Source: Glandiceps talaboti (Eukaryota; Hemichordata; Enteropneusta; Spengelidae). From it: a DNA stretch of 64,000 bases. Shown here one piece after another: positions 1 through 11,125 of this stretch. The stretch lies in the NCBI RefSeq assembly GCF_964340395.1, contig NC_135552.1, positions 1,743,001 through 1,807,000 of the forward strand. The letters run 5' to 3'. Both the position numbers and the translations under genes were made by a program. Every line of letters begins with the position of its first letter. Position 1 is the stretch's first letter. The notes beneath the pieces are model-generated. The model did no database searches, was not told where the DNA came from, and worked only from the letters and a program-made list of their open reading frames with translations.

Positions 1-568
1 CCCTGTCCAAAGCCATAACTCAGACATGCTTGAACAGATCTCATTCAGAGTTGGTATTAGGACAGTATTCTATGACATACATGTGCATATTCATTGTTGT
101 CGTGATACAATCCAATATGGCTGCCTGGCAGCCATTTTGTTTGCAAATTGTCCATGTCCAAAGCCATAACTCAGACATGCTTGAACAGATCTCATTCAAA
201 GTTGGTATTAGCACAGTGTTCTATGACATACATGTGCATATGCATTTTCGTCGTGATACAGTCCGATATGGCGCAGTTTTCATGTCATAACTCAGACATG
301 CTTGAACAGGTCCCGACCCCCGTACCCAACCCATCCTTTATTGTTGAATGGTTTATTCCATCACGTCATCTTGAAGAGTAGGCATGTCCCAAGTCCAACA
401 AGGAGACACAACATGAGTAGGCATGTTCCATGTCCAACGAGCAGACACAACATATCTAAGTCTGTTTGATTTAGGTTCACAAGTGTTGTTGCATGATCAG
501 AGTAGTGATATCAAGAAAATGACAACATAAACTGCCAGTTCCTTAAAACCCAATCATAGCGGGGACTA
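1..568 (-). mobile_element. TAGTCCCCGC-end dispersed element, copy A (cut by window edge)
   Basis: This is the reverse-orientation relative of the copies at 51938-52567 and 52882-53744. It holds about two tandem monomers of roughly 157 bp, each carrying a phrase like CATAACTCAGACATGCTTGA. It ends at 559-568 with GCGGGGACTA, the complement of the TAGTCCCCGC start of the other copies. The other end lies outside the window. A further shared stretch (about 20 bp, containing GTCATT..AATGAC) continues past this terminus in all three copies, so the true border may lie a little farther out. No coding capacity is seen. The class is probably a non-autonomous DNA transposon; this is inference from the ends and copy number. 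Confidence 0.6.
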
Positions 569-1170
569 TGTCATTCTCAATGACTTGTCTTACTAAGTTC
601 TGAACTTCAATCTTTTATACTTGAAATCCCAATGTTGGAATCCCATGTTGTTGCGTTAGTGCTATCCTGTCAGTATCACTAAGCTGTTAAAATAAACATA
701 AATGTCAGATGCTAAAATTATACTTCCCATTATTCATAATGCTGAATTAATTACTTCCCTTATCTATGCACATTGACACCAGGCAAGGTTGCAGTCCCTT
801 ACATCATCACCCCCCCCCCAGCTTATTTCTTTGTGTTAGTGTTTTAAACTTGTTTCTTGTGCTTTATATCACATACCCTACATTAATTTCTTTTTGTTTC
901 TCCTTGCAGTGTGCAACACATCATATTACAACACCCATCATTATTAATATTCTTGTTATTGATTGCTCAAAGCATTTGATTTTGTACCATTTCTTTCTCC
1001 CATCATCTTTCATGTATGAGTTGTGACACATGGTTTGATCTTGTTGTTGATTCAATCTTTCTTGTGAGCATTGAGACTAGATTTGTCAGCAGAACCCCTA
1101 GACCAGTATCCTAGATATGGTTACAATAAATAGCACCGTCTATTTGAGATTTGTGATCACACATACACTC
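569..1170. other. Non-coding stretch
   Basis: AT-rich sequence with no convincing exon, RNA gene or repeat. A pyrimidine tract ending TTGCAG at about 909 resembles a splice acceptor, but the sequence after it does not look coding. Confidence 0.4.
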
Positions 1171-2406
1171 TTGTGAATTCATCAAAACTGACCACAGTGT
1201 ATGGTCTTGTGAATTCATCAAAACTGACCACAGTGTATGGTCTTGTGAATTCATCAAAACTAACCACAGTGTGTGGTCTTGTGAATTCATCAAAACTGAC
1301 CACAGTGTATGGTCTTGTGAATTCATCAAAACTGACCACAGTGTATGGTCTTGTGAATTCATCAAAACTGACCACAGTGTATGGTCTTGTGAATTCATCA
1401 AAACTGACCACAGTGTATGGTCTTGTGAATTCATCTAAAACTGACCACAGTGCATGGTCTTGTGAATTCATCAAAACTGACCACAGTGTGTGGTCTTGTG
1501 AATTCATCAAAACTAACCACAGTGTGTGGTCTTGTGAATTCATCAAAACTGACCACAGTGTATGGTCTTGTGAATTCATCTAAAACTGACCACAGTGCGT
1601 GGTCTTGTGAATTCATCAAAACTGACCACAGTGCGTGGTCTTGTGAATTCATCAAAACTGACCACAGTGTATGGTCTTGTGAATTCATCAAAACTGACCA
1701 CAGTGCGTGGTCTTGTGAATTCATCAAAACTGACCACAGTGTATGGTCTTGTGAATTCATCAAAACTGACCACAGTGTGTGGTCTTGTGAATTCATCTAA
1801 AACTGACCACAGTGTATGGTCTTGTGAATTCATCAAAACTGACCACAGTGCGTGGTCTTGTAAATTCATCTAAAACTGACCACAGTGTGTGGTCTTGTGA
1901 ATTCATCTAAAACTGACCACAGTGCGTGGTCTTGTGAATTCATCTAAAACTGACCACAGTGCGTGGTCTTGTGAATTCATCTAAAACTGACCACAGTGCG
2001 TGGTCTTGTGAATTCATCAAAACTAACCACAGTGTATGGTCTTGTGAATTCATCAAAACTGACCACAGTGCATGGTCTTGTGAATTCATCAAAACTGACC
2101 ACAGTGTATGGTCTTGTGAATTCATCAAAACTGACCACAGTGTATGGTCTTGTGAATTCATCAAAACTGACCACAGTGTATGGTCTTGTGAAATCATCTA
2201 AAACTGACCACAGTGCGTGGTCTTGTGAATTCATCTAAAACTGACCACAGTGTATGGTCTTGTGAATTCATCTAAAACTGACCACAGTGCGTGGTCTTGT
2301 GAATTCATCAAAACTGACCACAGTGTGTGGTCTTGTGAATTCATCAAAACTGACCACAGTGTATGGTCTTGTGAATTCATCAAAACTGACCACAGTGCGT
2401 GGTCTT
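1171..2406. repeat. 36/37-bp minisatellite, about 34 copies
   Basis: The unit begins GAATTCATCAAAACTGACCA and continues to GGTCTTGT, so nearly every copy carries an EcoRI site. Copies are 36 bp (CATCAAAAC) or 37 bp (CATCTAAAAC), and the 1-bp variant breaks the open frames. Inside each unit GACCACA..TGTGGTC is a near-perfect hairpin. One dinucleotide varies between copies as CG, TG, CA or TA. Open frames on both strands are a product of the repeat and not genes. Confidence 0.97.
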
Positions 2407-2784
2407 CTTCTTCATCACAAGCTCTATCTTAGTTTCTCTGGAAATCCATAATGCCATGCTGTCCCTTTAGACTCTACAAGGTGCTACTTGTGAGAAAGTG
2501 TATGCTCTGAAAGGTCACTGGCTTCTGTGAGAAAGTGTATGCTCTGAAAGATCAAACCACTGGCTTCTGTGCACACTTTCCTCAACTCTACTACTATTAT
2601 TATAGGAAGTGTGAGTCTGTTTTTATGTAGTTTTTTTTACTCAGTTCTCAACAATGTCTTTGTACTTCTGTTTAATGTTGTTCTTGGTATTTTAATGTGT
2701 AAGATTATATGTATATATTTTTTCTGTGTTGTTGCATGACAAATTTCCCCTTGAGGGATGATAATTTATAGACATACGGATTTC
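2407..2784. other. Non-coding spacer with a short duplication
   Basis: Holds a roughly 23-bp direct duplication (GAGAAAGTGTATGCTCTGAA at about 2492 and 2529). Nothing else recognised. Confidence 0.4.
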
Positions 2785-2996
2785 ATTGTTTACATTCCTG
2801 GCCATTGTTATTGTTTACATTCCTGGCTGTTGTTATTGTTTACACTCCCAGCTGTTATTGTTATTTACACTCCTGGCAGTTGTTGTTATTGTTTACACTC
2901 CTGGCAGTTGTTGTTATTGTTTACACTCCCAGCTGTTGTTGTTATTGTTTACACTCCCAGCTGTTGTTGTTATTGTTTACACTCCTGGCTGTCGTG
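2785..2996. repeat. 24-27-bp minisatellite, about 8-9 copies
   Basis: Units of the type TTGTTATTGTTTACACTCC plus TGGC or CAGC, with an extra TTG in later copies. Unit length drifts by three bases. The overlapping open frames in all three forward frames are repeat artefacts. Confidence 0.9.
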
Positions 2997-3621
2997 GTTA
3001 ATAAGAGTGTCAATAGTGATAAATCTAGCAATCTACAGATTCTATGCATTCTATGCATTGTCAATCTGAAATTTGATGTACACAACTTTACTAATGTTTG
3101 TTTACAGCTAACTTTAGACGATTGCAAATTTGTGGTCTTAACTTTTTGATGTAAAATAATGTAATCTGCAAAATTCCCTGCAGATATTAGAAGAAATGAG
3201 AAATTAAAACTTTGGTGAAAACACCAGTGAATAGTTAAAGACACAAAGGCTCAAACTACAGCAATGTATGAGACTCTGTGTGCTTTGTTGTTGTTGATCT
3301 TCATCACCACCATTACATTCCTTTGTAAACACAATGTCAAAAGTAGTAACTGCTCCCCATGCCAAATGTTAAAACCAATATACATACAGCAAGCAAGTCT
3401 TTTTTCAGGACTCCCATTTTCTCATATAAGCTCATTTTTAATAATACAAGAAATTTACTTTTACCATAAAATTATTGATTTCAAAGGATTTGTTGCTGAC
3501 TGAAAATGAACAATTGTTTTTAAGTCGTTATGGCTGAACTAAGAAAAAAAAGCACATCAAGATTTTTTTGTGTAAACAATCTTCAGAATGATTTTTCTCT
3601 TGCTGAACACAAACATAAATA
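2997..3621. other. Non-coding stretch
   Basis: AT-rich; no exon, RNA gene or repeat recognised. An open frame at 3264-3503 is short and has no recognisable protein features. Confidence 0.35.
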
Positions 3622-3983
3622 TAAATTCATGTAATAATCCAATGTTTGACAGTAATTAGTACTGAGTGATTAGTTAATGTAAAAATCCAATGTTTGACAG
3701 TAATTAGTACTGAGTGATTAGTTCATGTAAAAATCCAATGTTTGACAGTAATTAGTACTGAGTGATTAGTTAATGTAAAAATCCAATGTTTGACAGTAAT
3801 TAGTACTGAGTGATTAGTTCATGTAAAAATCCAATGTTTGACAGTAATTAGTACTGAGTGATTAGTTCATGTAAAAATCCAATGTTTGACAATAATTAGT
3901 ACTGAGTGATTAGTTCATGTAAAAATCCAATGTTTGACAGTAATTAGTACTGAGTGATTAGTTCATGTAAAAATCCAATGTTT
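3622..3983. repeat. 48-bp minisatellite, about 7 copies
   Basis: The unit starts ATCCAATGTTTGACAGTAAT and ends with GTTAATGTAAAA or GTTCATGTAAAA. Copies are nearly identical, which implies recent expansion or homogenisation. It lies about 0.4 kb upstream of the JPT-like last exon, presumably in that gene's intron. Confidence 0.95.
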
Positions 3984-4375
3984 ACTATACATCCACTGTG
4001 TCCATGTCTTGTTCATTTACTTGACATGTAACATAGTGTCTCTATCAGGCTATCATAGAGGAACTGATCTCACTTTTGTACTGAACCAAGTTGATACAAA
4101 GTATGGACAACTTTAGATCATAATAAACAAAGCAAACTGAGTTATCTTTTCTCCCAGATTTGAATCAAATCATTGACTGATAAATCTGACATGACCCTGA
4201 TCACAGACTTGCTTCATATACGCCAAATTTACTTCACTTAACACCCTTAAATCATAAAGTTTTGTCAAATACAACTTTCTTACCATATTTTCTTTATGTC
4301 TGCTAACAAACATTGTGAAGATTGAAGATGACTTCATAATTACAAATATTGTTTGTGTCTCATTATGTCTTTCAG

Positions 4376-4473
4376 GCGCACAAGGTGATGACCCTGGACC
4401 ACAGAAGAGTCCACGTCACGCCCAACGTCGTATCTTAGCACCACCAGGAGGACAGTCTAGCCTTCACTTTTAG
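4376..4473 (+). CDS. Jupiter/HN1 (JPT)-like protein, last coding exon
   Basis: A splice acceptor (TATGTCTTTCAG) at 4364-4375 precedes a 98-nt exon. Read with two leading bases as the end of a split codon, it encodes 31 residues and a TAG stop. The C-terminus reads RRILAPPGGQSSLHF. The Jupiter/HN1 microtubule-associated family characteristically carries PPGG(x)SS motifs, and vertebrate JPT1 also ends in an Arg-rich, PPGG-Ser-Ser tail (family knowledge). The family is small, largely disordered, binds microtubules and has been linked to mitosis and signalling. Upstream exons were not found and probably lie left of the window. A poly(A) signal 88 bases after the stop supports a true gene end. The call rests on one short motif, so another protein with a PPGG tail is possible. 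Confidence 0.55.
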
Positions 4474-4560
4474 ATATCACATCCTGATCCTGACCACATT
4501 CAGCCATTGAACAAAGTAGTAGCACTCTGAGTCAATTTTACTAAATGTCAAAGAGATAAA

Positions 4561-4566
4561 AATAAA
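4561..4566 (+). terminator. Poly(A) signal AATAAA of the JPT-like gene
   Basis: Canonical AATAAA, 88 bp past the TAG stop, followed at 4581-4594 by a GT-rich tract (TGTGTACTGTGTGT), as expected of a cleavage and polyadenylation site. Confidence 0.6.
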
Positions 4567-4599
4567 ATGGACAAAAATCTTGTGTACTGTGTGTATAAA

Positions 4600-6083
4600 T
4601 GGTTTGGTATTATATTCAACCATCTGTAGTCAGTATTATTGTGTTGTTGTAAAATGTAGATTTTAGGCAATTTTAGGTGTAGGCAGTGATCACAATGTTG
4701 ACATGACAATCAAGACATAGTTGTAAGACTAGTAAACTATCGAATCACAGCATTTGAAATCAACATGGCAAATATACATGATGCAACAATCAGTTACAGG
4801 TTTGAAAGACTTTACAGCTTGTCTCTTGTCACCATTCATTATGCTCCAGTACACCACCAACATTTGCCATCTAAGACATTGTTATCAGACCACATTGGAA
4901 AGGATGGTGAAAGGTGACTTTAGTTTAGGCCTAGGCCTAAGTATAGAAGAAAAGAACCAACAAGTGGAAACGGAAAGTTTATGCTACATTGGTAGAAGGC
5001 GTGGGAAAATATGGAAAGGCCAGAGCTTGATCAGACAATGAAAGTCACTTGAAGACATGAAATGTATTGTTGTGTGAAATGAAATTATGGAAGTAAATGA
5101 AAAAGTAATTTTGCCGATAGTGTGATGTGTGAATGTTAAAACAATTTTAAAAAAAGCTGCATTCCAAGATATATGTCCTTGCTTTCATAATTATCAGAAA
5201 TATTCTAAAATATGTTTAGATGCAATATGGTCATGTATGTAAGTCAGTTAATTGCCATAAAAATACACCCCAACTCATTCTATCCACTCCACAGCTGACT
5301 TAGTGAAATATACATGTTTATGGATATGTCAATTTCAAGTAATATCACATGTTAATTTCAGTCATGTGTTCTGTCAGTTTCACAAGATGTTAAATGTAAT
5401 ATAATGGTGTCTTGTTGAAATGCATTACAAACACATCACATAACAGGGGTGTTGAAATTAACACACATTAGTTTCAGACAGAAAAATAATGAAATCAGAA
5501 TTTCACTCTAATCACTGCAGTTTACAGTACACAGCTGAAATGGTCAAGTTTAGACAACATTGTAAGAGTGCTGTTATTATGTTAAATGTACTGAAGAAAT
5601 GCTGGATTATCTATAGATCAAAATATTACATGTTTTGTCTATTTTTACCTAGACTTGTGTGTAGTGTAGTGTAGTGTAGTGTACTCAAACATTGCAGTGT
5701 ATGTTGGTGTGTTTTGATGTCCTCCAGTAGTCATGTGAGGGCAGTATTCAATTTTGTTATTTTTTACAATGGATGGTACCCAAAAGTTGAACTGTGCTAA
5801 GTTGAATATATTTTACTAACACTGAAATATTGTCACAGGTATTAAATTATATTCTTTTTACCTCTTGGAAGGCCACCTGTTAGGAAAGCAGACATAGCTG
5901 TGCTTCTGATGAAGTGTTTCTCACTCTAATATCAATGCACCACAGAGATAAAATGATTCACCATTTTTTAATCCAAAGTGAAAACTAGGTCTTTCCATGA
6001 GCTTTTGTTAGAGTGTCATCCTAATGGATAGTCATTGAATGCCTACAATGTATACACCATCTTTTGCCAGATGGCTTCTTCTT
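4600..6083. other. Intergenic stretch
   Basis: AT-rich with no supported gene. It contains a short GTGTA pentanucleotide run at about 5657-5682. Open frames at 4754-5041 and 5489-5674 show no recognisable protein features. Confidence 0.4.
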
Positions 6084-6759
6084 TCTGGCTCACATGACCC
6101 CGGTATTAAATGCCCATTGGCGGTTACCTGGCTCACATGTACCCAGTACTGGCAGTGCCTGGCTCACATGTACCCTGTAGCAGGTGTCAGTTGGCAGTTG
6201 ACTGGCTCACATGTACCCTGTAGCAGGTGTCAGTTGGCAGTTACCTGGCTCACATGTACCTGGTACTAAATGTCAGTTGGCAATTGACTGGCTCACATGT
6301 ACCTGGTACTAAATGTCAGTTGGCAGTTGACTGGCTCACATGTACCTGGTACTAAATGTCAGTTGGCAATTGACTGGCTCACATGTACCTGGTACTAAAT
6401 GTCAGTTGGCAGTTGACTGGCTCACATGTACCCTGTAGCAGGTGTCAGTTGGCAGTTACCTGGCTCACATGTACCTGGTACTAAATGTCAGTTGGCAGTT
6501 GACTGGCTCACATGTACCCTGTAGCAGGTGTCAGTTGGCAATTACCTGGCTCACATGTACCTGGTACTAAATGTCAGTTGGCAGTTGACTGGCTCACATG
6601 TACCCTGTAGCAGGTGTCAGTTGGCAGTTGACTGGCTCACACGTACCTGGTACTAAATGTCAGTTGGCAGTTACCTGGCTCACATGTACCTGGTACTAAA
6701 TGTCAGTTGGCAATTGACTGGCTCACATGTACCTGGTACTAAATGTCAGTTGGCAATTG
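6084..6759. repeat. 43-bp minisatellite with two interleaved unit types, about 16 copies
   Basis: The unit begins CTGGCTCACATGTACC and ends GTCAGTTGGCAGTTGA. The middle is either TGGTACTAAAT or CTGTAGCAGGT, giving two unit classes mixed along the array. Smaller variation is GGCAGTTGA, GGCAATTGA or GGCAGTTAC. Confidence 0.95.
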
Positions 6760-8123
6760 CCCACTACTTTTGTAGCAAATACTGTGTATGCTTTAATCAA
6801 TGCAGATTATCCATGGCTACATGACAGAACTAAGTCGACTTTCAAGTTTGATCGGCACTTTTCATGTCACGGGATGGGATTCCTTCCAGTTGCCAACATT
6901 TAAGGTGCAATAAGTAAATCTACAATTTTTCTATGCATTAAAAGTCCAAACCACCAGAAACAGTATGTAGCACAAGTGTACATGTGACTGTTATTATCAA
7001 AGTTGTTTGAGAAAGGAATGGCACGGTCACCTGTTACATAGAGCTATCTAAGTGGCTTGAAAAGTGCATATTGATCATGTAAAAGGAACCTTAGGAGGCA
7101 AACCCTCATAAACTGCCGGGGGATTTTAGAGTTGTGTACACTTTGTATTACTTTCATCAGTTCTGTATTTCTTGTGCCTTGTCTTGGACTTTTCATATCT
7201 AGAATCACCAACTATCGGATGGTCTCCAAGTGACAATTGATATTAGTGAGTTACCATATGTAGCAGAGTGTTTTGTAGCTATGTATTTGTTAGTACTATT
7301 TGTAGCTATGTATTTGTTAGTACTATTTGAAATGTCTCTTTATGACATGTTTAGATTTGGATGACAATACCTCCATCATTGAATACTTTTATAAAAACAT
7401 CATTGGGATTTTAGTCCAACAAATAAGACATTTTTTTTACAAAACTGAACAATAAGTAGAACAATCATACATAAATGTACTGGATAAAACAAAGAAGACT
7501 GAAGACATCTCAGAATGCAACTTGTCTCTGCCAATGGAAAGCGTGCTTTGAGACATGTTCAATGATTGGTTTACTTAGCCATAGTATGGTCCATCCAGCC
7601 AATAATCTTTGGTCTTTTACCCCAAGGTACATGCATTTTCAAATATTTTCATTTCAGTTGACACATGTGATTAGGGGGCATAGCAATGTTTGTGCCCAAC
7701 TCCTGGAGTGTCACGTATGTTTCTATTCATAGTATAGCCACATATACAACAGTTCATTTTGACAATGGAATTTTTCACTCTTATATAAGTTGTGCTTCCA
7801 TCATTTCATATGTGAATTATTTTTTCCTTGTTCGTATCTGTTGTAATATCAAATTGATTGACAATATCGTTGAATCGCCATCAGGATTTGAAATACATCT
7901 CTCCAACTGTCTGATGTAATCCACCTTTCTTGCCTTATTGTGATTGGCCAGTTGTACAATTTTTATGAGGTCAAAAGTCAAAGTTCATTGTATTTGTTAC
8001 CTGTAACAAGTAGTACTTTTGTGTGATAAAGATTTTTTTTCTTTATAAAGACTTGGACAGCTTGAATGCATAAGTGAAATAAATGTAACGCTGAAAATGT
8101 TGAAATGTTTGCTCGTGTATCGA
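6760..8123. other. Intergenic stretch
   Basis: No supported gene. A roughly 30-bp direct duplication (TTTGTAGCTATGTATTTGTT at about 7272 and 7300) is the only structure seen. Confidence 0.4.
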
Positions 8124-8881
8124 TATAGTATGGCAGTACAGTGCTATGTTAAAGTTAACCGTCCATGTTATCCACAGGTCTGTATACAGTGCTGTGTTGA
8201 AGTTAACCGTCCATGTTATCCACAGGTCTGTATATAGTATGGCAGTACAGTGCTGTGTTGAAGTTAACCGTCCATGTTATCCACAGGTCTGTATACAGTG
8301 CTGTGTTGAAGTTAACCGTCCATGTTATCCACAGGTCTGTATATAGTATGGCAGTACAGTGCTGTGTTGAAGTTAACCGTCCATGTTATCCACAGGTCTG
8401 TATACAGTGCTGTGTTGAAGTTAACCATCCATGTTATCAACAGGTGTGTATATAGTATGGCAGTACAGTACTGTGTTGAAGTTAACCGTCCATGTTATCC
8501 ACAGGTCTGTATACAGTGCTGTGTTGAAGTTAACCATCCATGTTATCAACAGGTGTGTATATAGTATGGCAGTACAGTACTGTGTTGAAGTTAACCGTCC
8601 ATGTTATCCACAGGTCTGTATACAGTGCTGTGTTGAAGTTAACCATCCATGTTATCAACAGGTGTGTATATAGTATGGCAGTACAGTACTGTGTTGAAGT
8701 TAACCGTCCATGTTATCCACAGGTCTGTATACAGTGCTGTGTTGAAGTTAACCATCCATGTTATCCACAGGTCTGTATATAGTATGGCAGTACAGTACTG
8801 TGTTGAAGTTAACCGTCCATGTTATCCACAGGTCTGTGTACAGTATGGCAGTGCTGTGTTGGTAAACCATCCATGTTATCC
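8124..8881. repeat. 109-bp higher-order minisatellite (48 + 61 bp), about 6.5 copies
   Basis: Short (48-bp) and long (61-bp) monomers alternate strictly. Both share a core with GTTGAAGTTAACC and TTATCCACAGGTCTGTATA. The long form adds TAGTATGGCAGTA. In the right half of the array the short form reads CATCCATGTTATCAACAGGTG, so the 109-bp dimer is the unit now being amplified. Confidence 0.95.
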
Positions 8882-8948
8882 AATATGGTCTTGTTACTTG
8901 GCATATATATGTCCATTTTTTATCGTCCACTTGCCTGAGGGCTGGGCA

Positions 8949-8987
8949 TTTTTTTTTTTTTTTTTTTTTTTTTTGGGGGGGGGGGGG
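8949..8987. repeat. Homopolymer T then G tract
   Basis: About 25 T followed by about 13 G. It is next to no gene, and its length is probably unreliable in sequencing. Confidence 0.9.
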
Positions 8988-9019
8988 TTTGGCAGCTAGT
9001 GTTTTGGAGTTGAACATTG

Positions 9020-9450
9020 GTTTTCTCAAAGAAAGCGGCTGACCTTTGGGATATTTAAATGGAGTCTGTTTATAATCAACTTCAAAAAACTATGAAGATA
9101 ACCCAAATTTGGCTATACGACCTTGATGAAGTCTTTCAAAGTCAATGGACAGGGTCTTAAAAGAAAGCTCATATTTGATCATATGGGTTTTAGCACTTGA
9201 ATGGAGTCACTACATATTATACCTCCAAAGTCATGATGCATATTGCATGATCAGTCAGTACATGCAGGTGCAGGCCTCGGCTAGGTCAGGTCAGGTCAGG
9301 TATCGACTGAATTTTATTTTTTGGTCAAATTCGATTCAGATCATGTTGAAACTAATAGCACAACAAACGCACACATCAACAAAAAACAAGTCGCAGAAAT
9401 GTAAATATATGATTATGGCTACAGTTTGGGAAATAAGCTTTTAAAATTGA
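9020..9450. repeat. Diverged dispersed repeat related to 41100-41760 and 12290-12585
   Basis: Shares the order GACCTTGATGAAG / AAAGTCAATG / AAAGCTC..ATCTGATCA-like / TGAATGGAGTC with the two tandem monomers near 41.1-41.7 kb. Similarity was judged by eye and is moderate. Confidence 0.4.
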
Positions 9451-9649
9451 AAAAAAATAGTCAATGAATAGCTATTAGTATGTGTCAAAACATTCATCAT
9501 GTTCAACAGTTTTTACTGCAATCATCAGACAGACAGTCATCACACAGTCATTCATGTGAGAGCTTGAATGTGAACATGAAATCATGTCTGTTCCAATCAA
9601 AGTTTGCCAAGACAATAGAGCTACGTTCTACAGACAGGAAGTCTCGCTG

Positions 9650-9731
9650 CCAGACTCGTGACTATCGTCCCTAAACTGTTTATGTATGCCGAGCGGCGCA
9701 GCCGCGAGAAGAGGGACTTGTCCCGAGTCTG
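9650..9731 (+). repeat. Palindromic MITE arm, left
   Basis: Begins CCAGACTCGTGACTATCG and ends GGGACTTGTCCCGAGTCTG. Pairs in inverse orientation with 11041-11125. Confidence 0.7.
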
Positions 9732-9988
9732 ACTGGAAGTGTATGGATAAAAATACCCGCCAATGAAACTAGCGAATCGACAAATTGTTCAAACATACTA
9801 GCTACTGAATATTCTATATCCAGGAGGAGTCAGTAATAAATAGCGACTAATCATGTGTTAAGGATTTATTTACTTCAGTGAATGACAATGTCACTCATCG
9901 TTCATTGTGTAATGTCAAGAGGAAGAAAACAAGCTGCCACATTTACCATAAACACAGAATTGCAACAGGCAAGTAACAAACACAACGC

Positions 9989-10123
9989 ATGAAAATGGAA
10001 AAAGTTACCGAGAAAACCCGCCTCACGATTGAATATGGCATGCAGCAAATGACGCTCACAGAATTGAAGCCGAAACAAGTACAGGCGATTGCAGCGTTTT
10101 TGGAGGGGCACGATGTCTTCTAG
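9989..10123 (+). pseudogene. RecQ-like DNA helicase, N-terminal fragment
   Basis: The frame opens at ATG 9989 (in-frame stop TAA 9974-9976 just upstream) and runs 44 codons to TAG at 10121. Residues from about 26 read LKPKQVQAIAAFLEGHDVF. This is the Q-motif and pre-Walker region of RecQ-family ATP-dependent helicases, which normally continues at once into an LPTGxGKS Walker A loop. Here the frame stops exactly at that point, and seven bases later a 95-bp MITE begins. The Walker A loop and all catalytic motifs are therefore missing. It is either a dead copy or an exon whose splice donor is hidden; the former is likelier. RecQ-like fragments of this type are often found in multicopy form in invertebrate genomes (general knowledge). 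Confidence 0.6.
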
Positions 10124-10130
10124 CTGCAAT

Positions 10131-10225
10131 AATTGTAGCGTTTTGCTGCGGTTTTGAGGGTTTTTTCGTTTGTTTTTGGTGACTTTTTAAGTTTTAGTGT
10201 TTAACCCGCACCTAACGCTACAATT
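10131..10225. mobile_element. 95-bp MITE with perfect 12-bp ends
   Basis: Starts AATTGTAGCGTT and ends AACGCTACAATT, a perfect 12-bp terminal inverted repeat, with a T-rich interior. A second copy at 58735-58826 and a diverged one at about 58313-58411 show it is a dispersed family. It sits directly behind the truncated helicase frame. Confidence 0.75.
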
Positions 10226-10620
10226 CCTAGTGCAGGCCCGGATTCCAATCAGCTGATGCAATGCGGATTGGTATCGCAGGTATCAACCCCTATTTTCGCC
10301 AAAATATCGACCTACCTACGGAAAATCTGACATTTCCTAACCGCAGCACTTCTTGGGAATCCCCCGCAGCACAATCAACGCCCCGATCTGCCCTTTCCCC
10401 CATCAAAAACGGCTGCCAAAAATGCGAAACTAGACAATTTTGAAAACTTTCGCGGCTACGAGAGCTCAGCAAATGTACCACGTGATCAACTTGTGACGAC
10501 CTTCATTCCATTTCCTTACAGTGTTACTTTGAAACAAAAATCAACTGCACCGTCTGTAGCATCATTTACTCGTATTTATATAGGAGAAAACATGGGGGAA
10601 GGACTGCGCAGGATGTGAAA
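10226..10620. other. GC-richer unassigned sequence inside the inverted-repeat element
   Basis: Open in both directions at about 10261-10481 but with no protein family I recognise. The phrase TGACATTTCCTAAC is shared in reverse with about 58594-58607, so it may belong to the same repeat context as the MITE copies there. Confidence 0.3.
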
Positions 10621-11040
10621 TCAACGGTGTACATTGTACATCAATAATGTACATCTGAATGAAAGACATATAGAAATGTGTATACTAAGATAGAACAGAA
10701 ATAGAATTTGTATAAATAAGTTTACAAAAAATTCACACAAAATTGTTGCCTGCAGTTTCATCCGTCTCTAAAATAAGCACGATGTTCCTGTAGTCTCGTA
10801 ATCTTAATGTGGAATACATTGTATGTATTTCGAAACGTAAACAGGAACATCATCAGGAGTTTTATATTAACCGGTGTTTTTGTTACCGAAGACATCATAG
10901 CCTTCAGGACAACAAATATTACCACGACTGCGTAGGCGACAACACATGTCTTTGTTATTATCTCACTACGTTGATGTCATTTGCATACTTTGGCAAACCC
11001 ACATAATGACGACAACACATTCCTTTCCAAACGCTTCCAG

Positions 11041-11125
11041 CCAGACTCGGGACAAGTCCCTCTCTTCTCACGGCTGTGCCGCTCGGTATACATAAACAGA
11101 TTAGGGACGATAGTCACGAGTCTGG
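11041..11125 (-). repeat. Palindromic MITE arm, right
   Basis: Begins CCAGACTCGGGACAAG and ends GTCACGAGTCTGG. It is the reverse complement of the arm at 9650-9731 apart from scattered substitutions. Confidence 0.7.

Noticed and set aside
1171-2406. CRISPR-like array
   Set aside because: Copies are directly adjacent with no unique spacers, and the sequence is eukaryotic. The same applies to every other array here.
8124-8881. TTATCCACA boxes as a DnaA-type replication origin
   Set aside because: The match to the bacterial DnaA box is within a minisatellite unit and therefore one coincidence copied many times; the host is eukaryotic.
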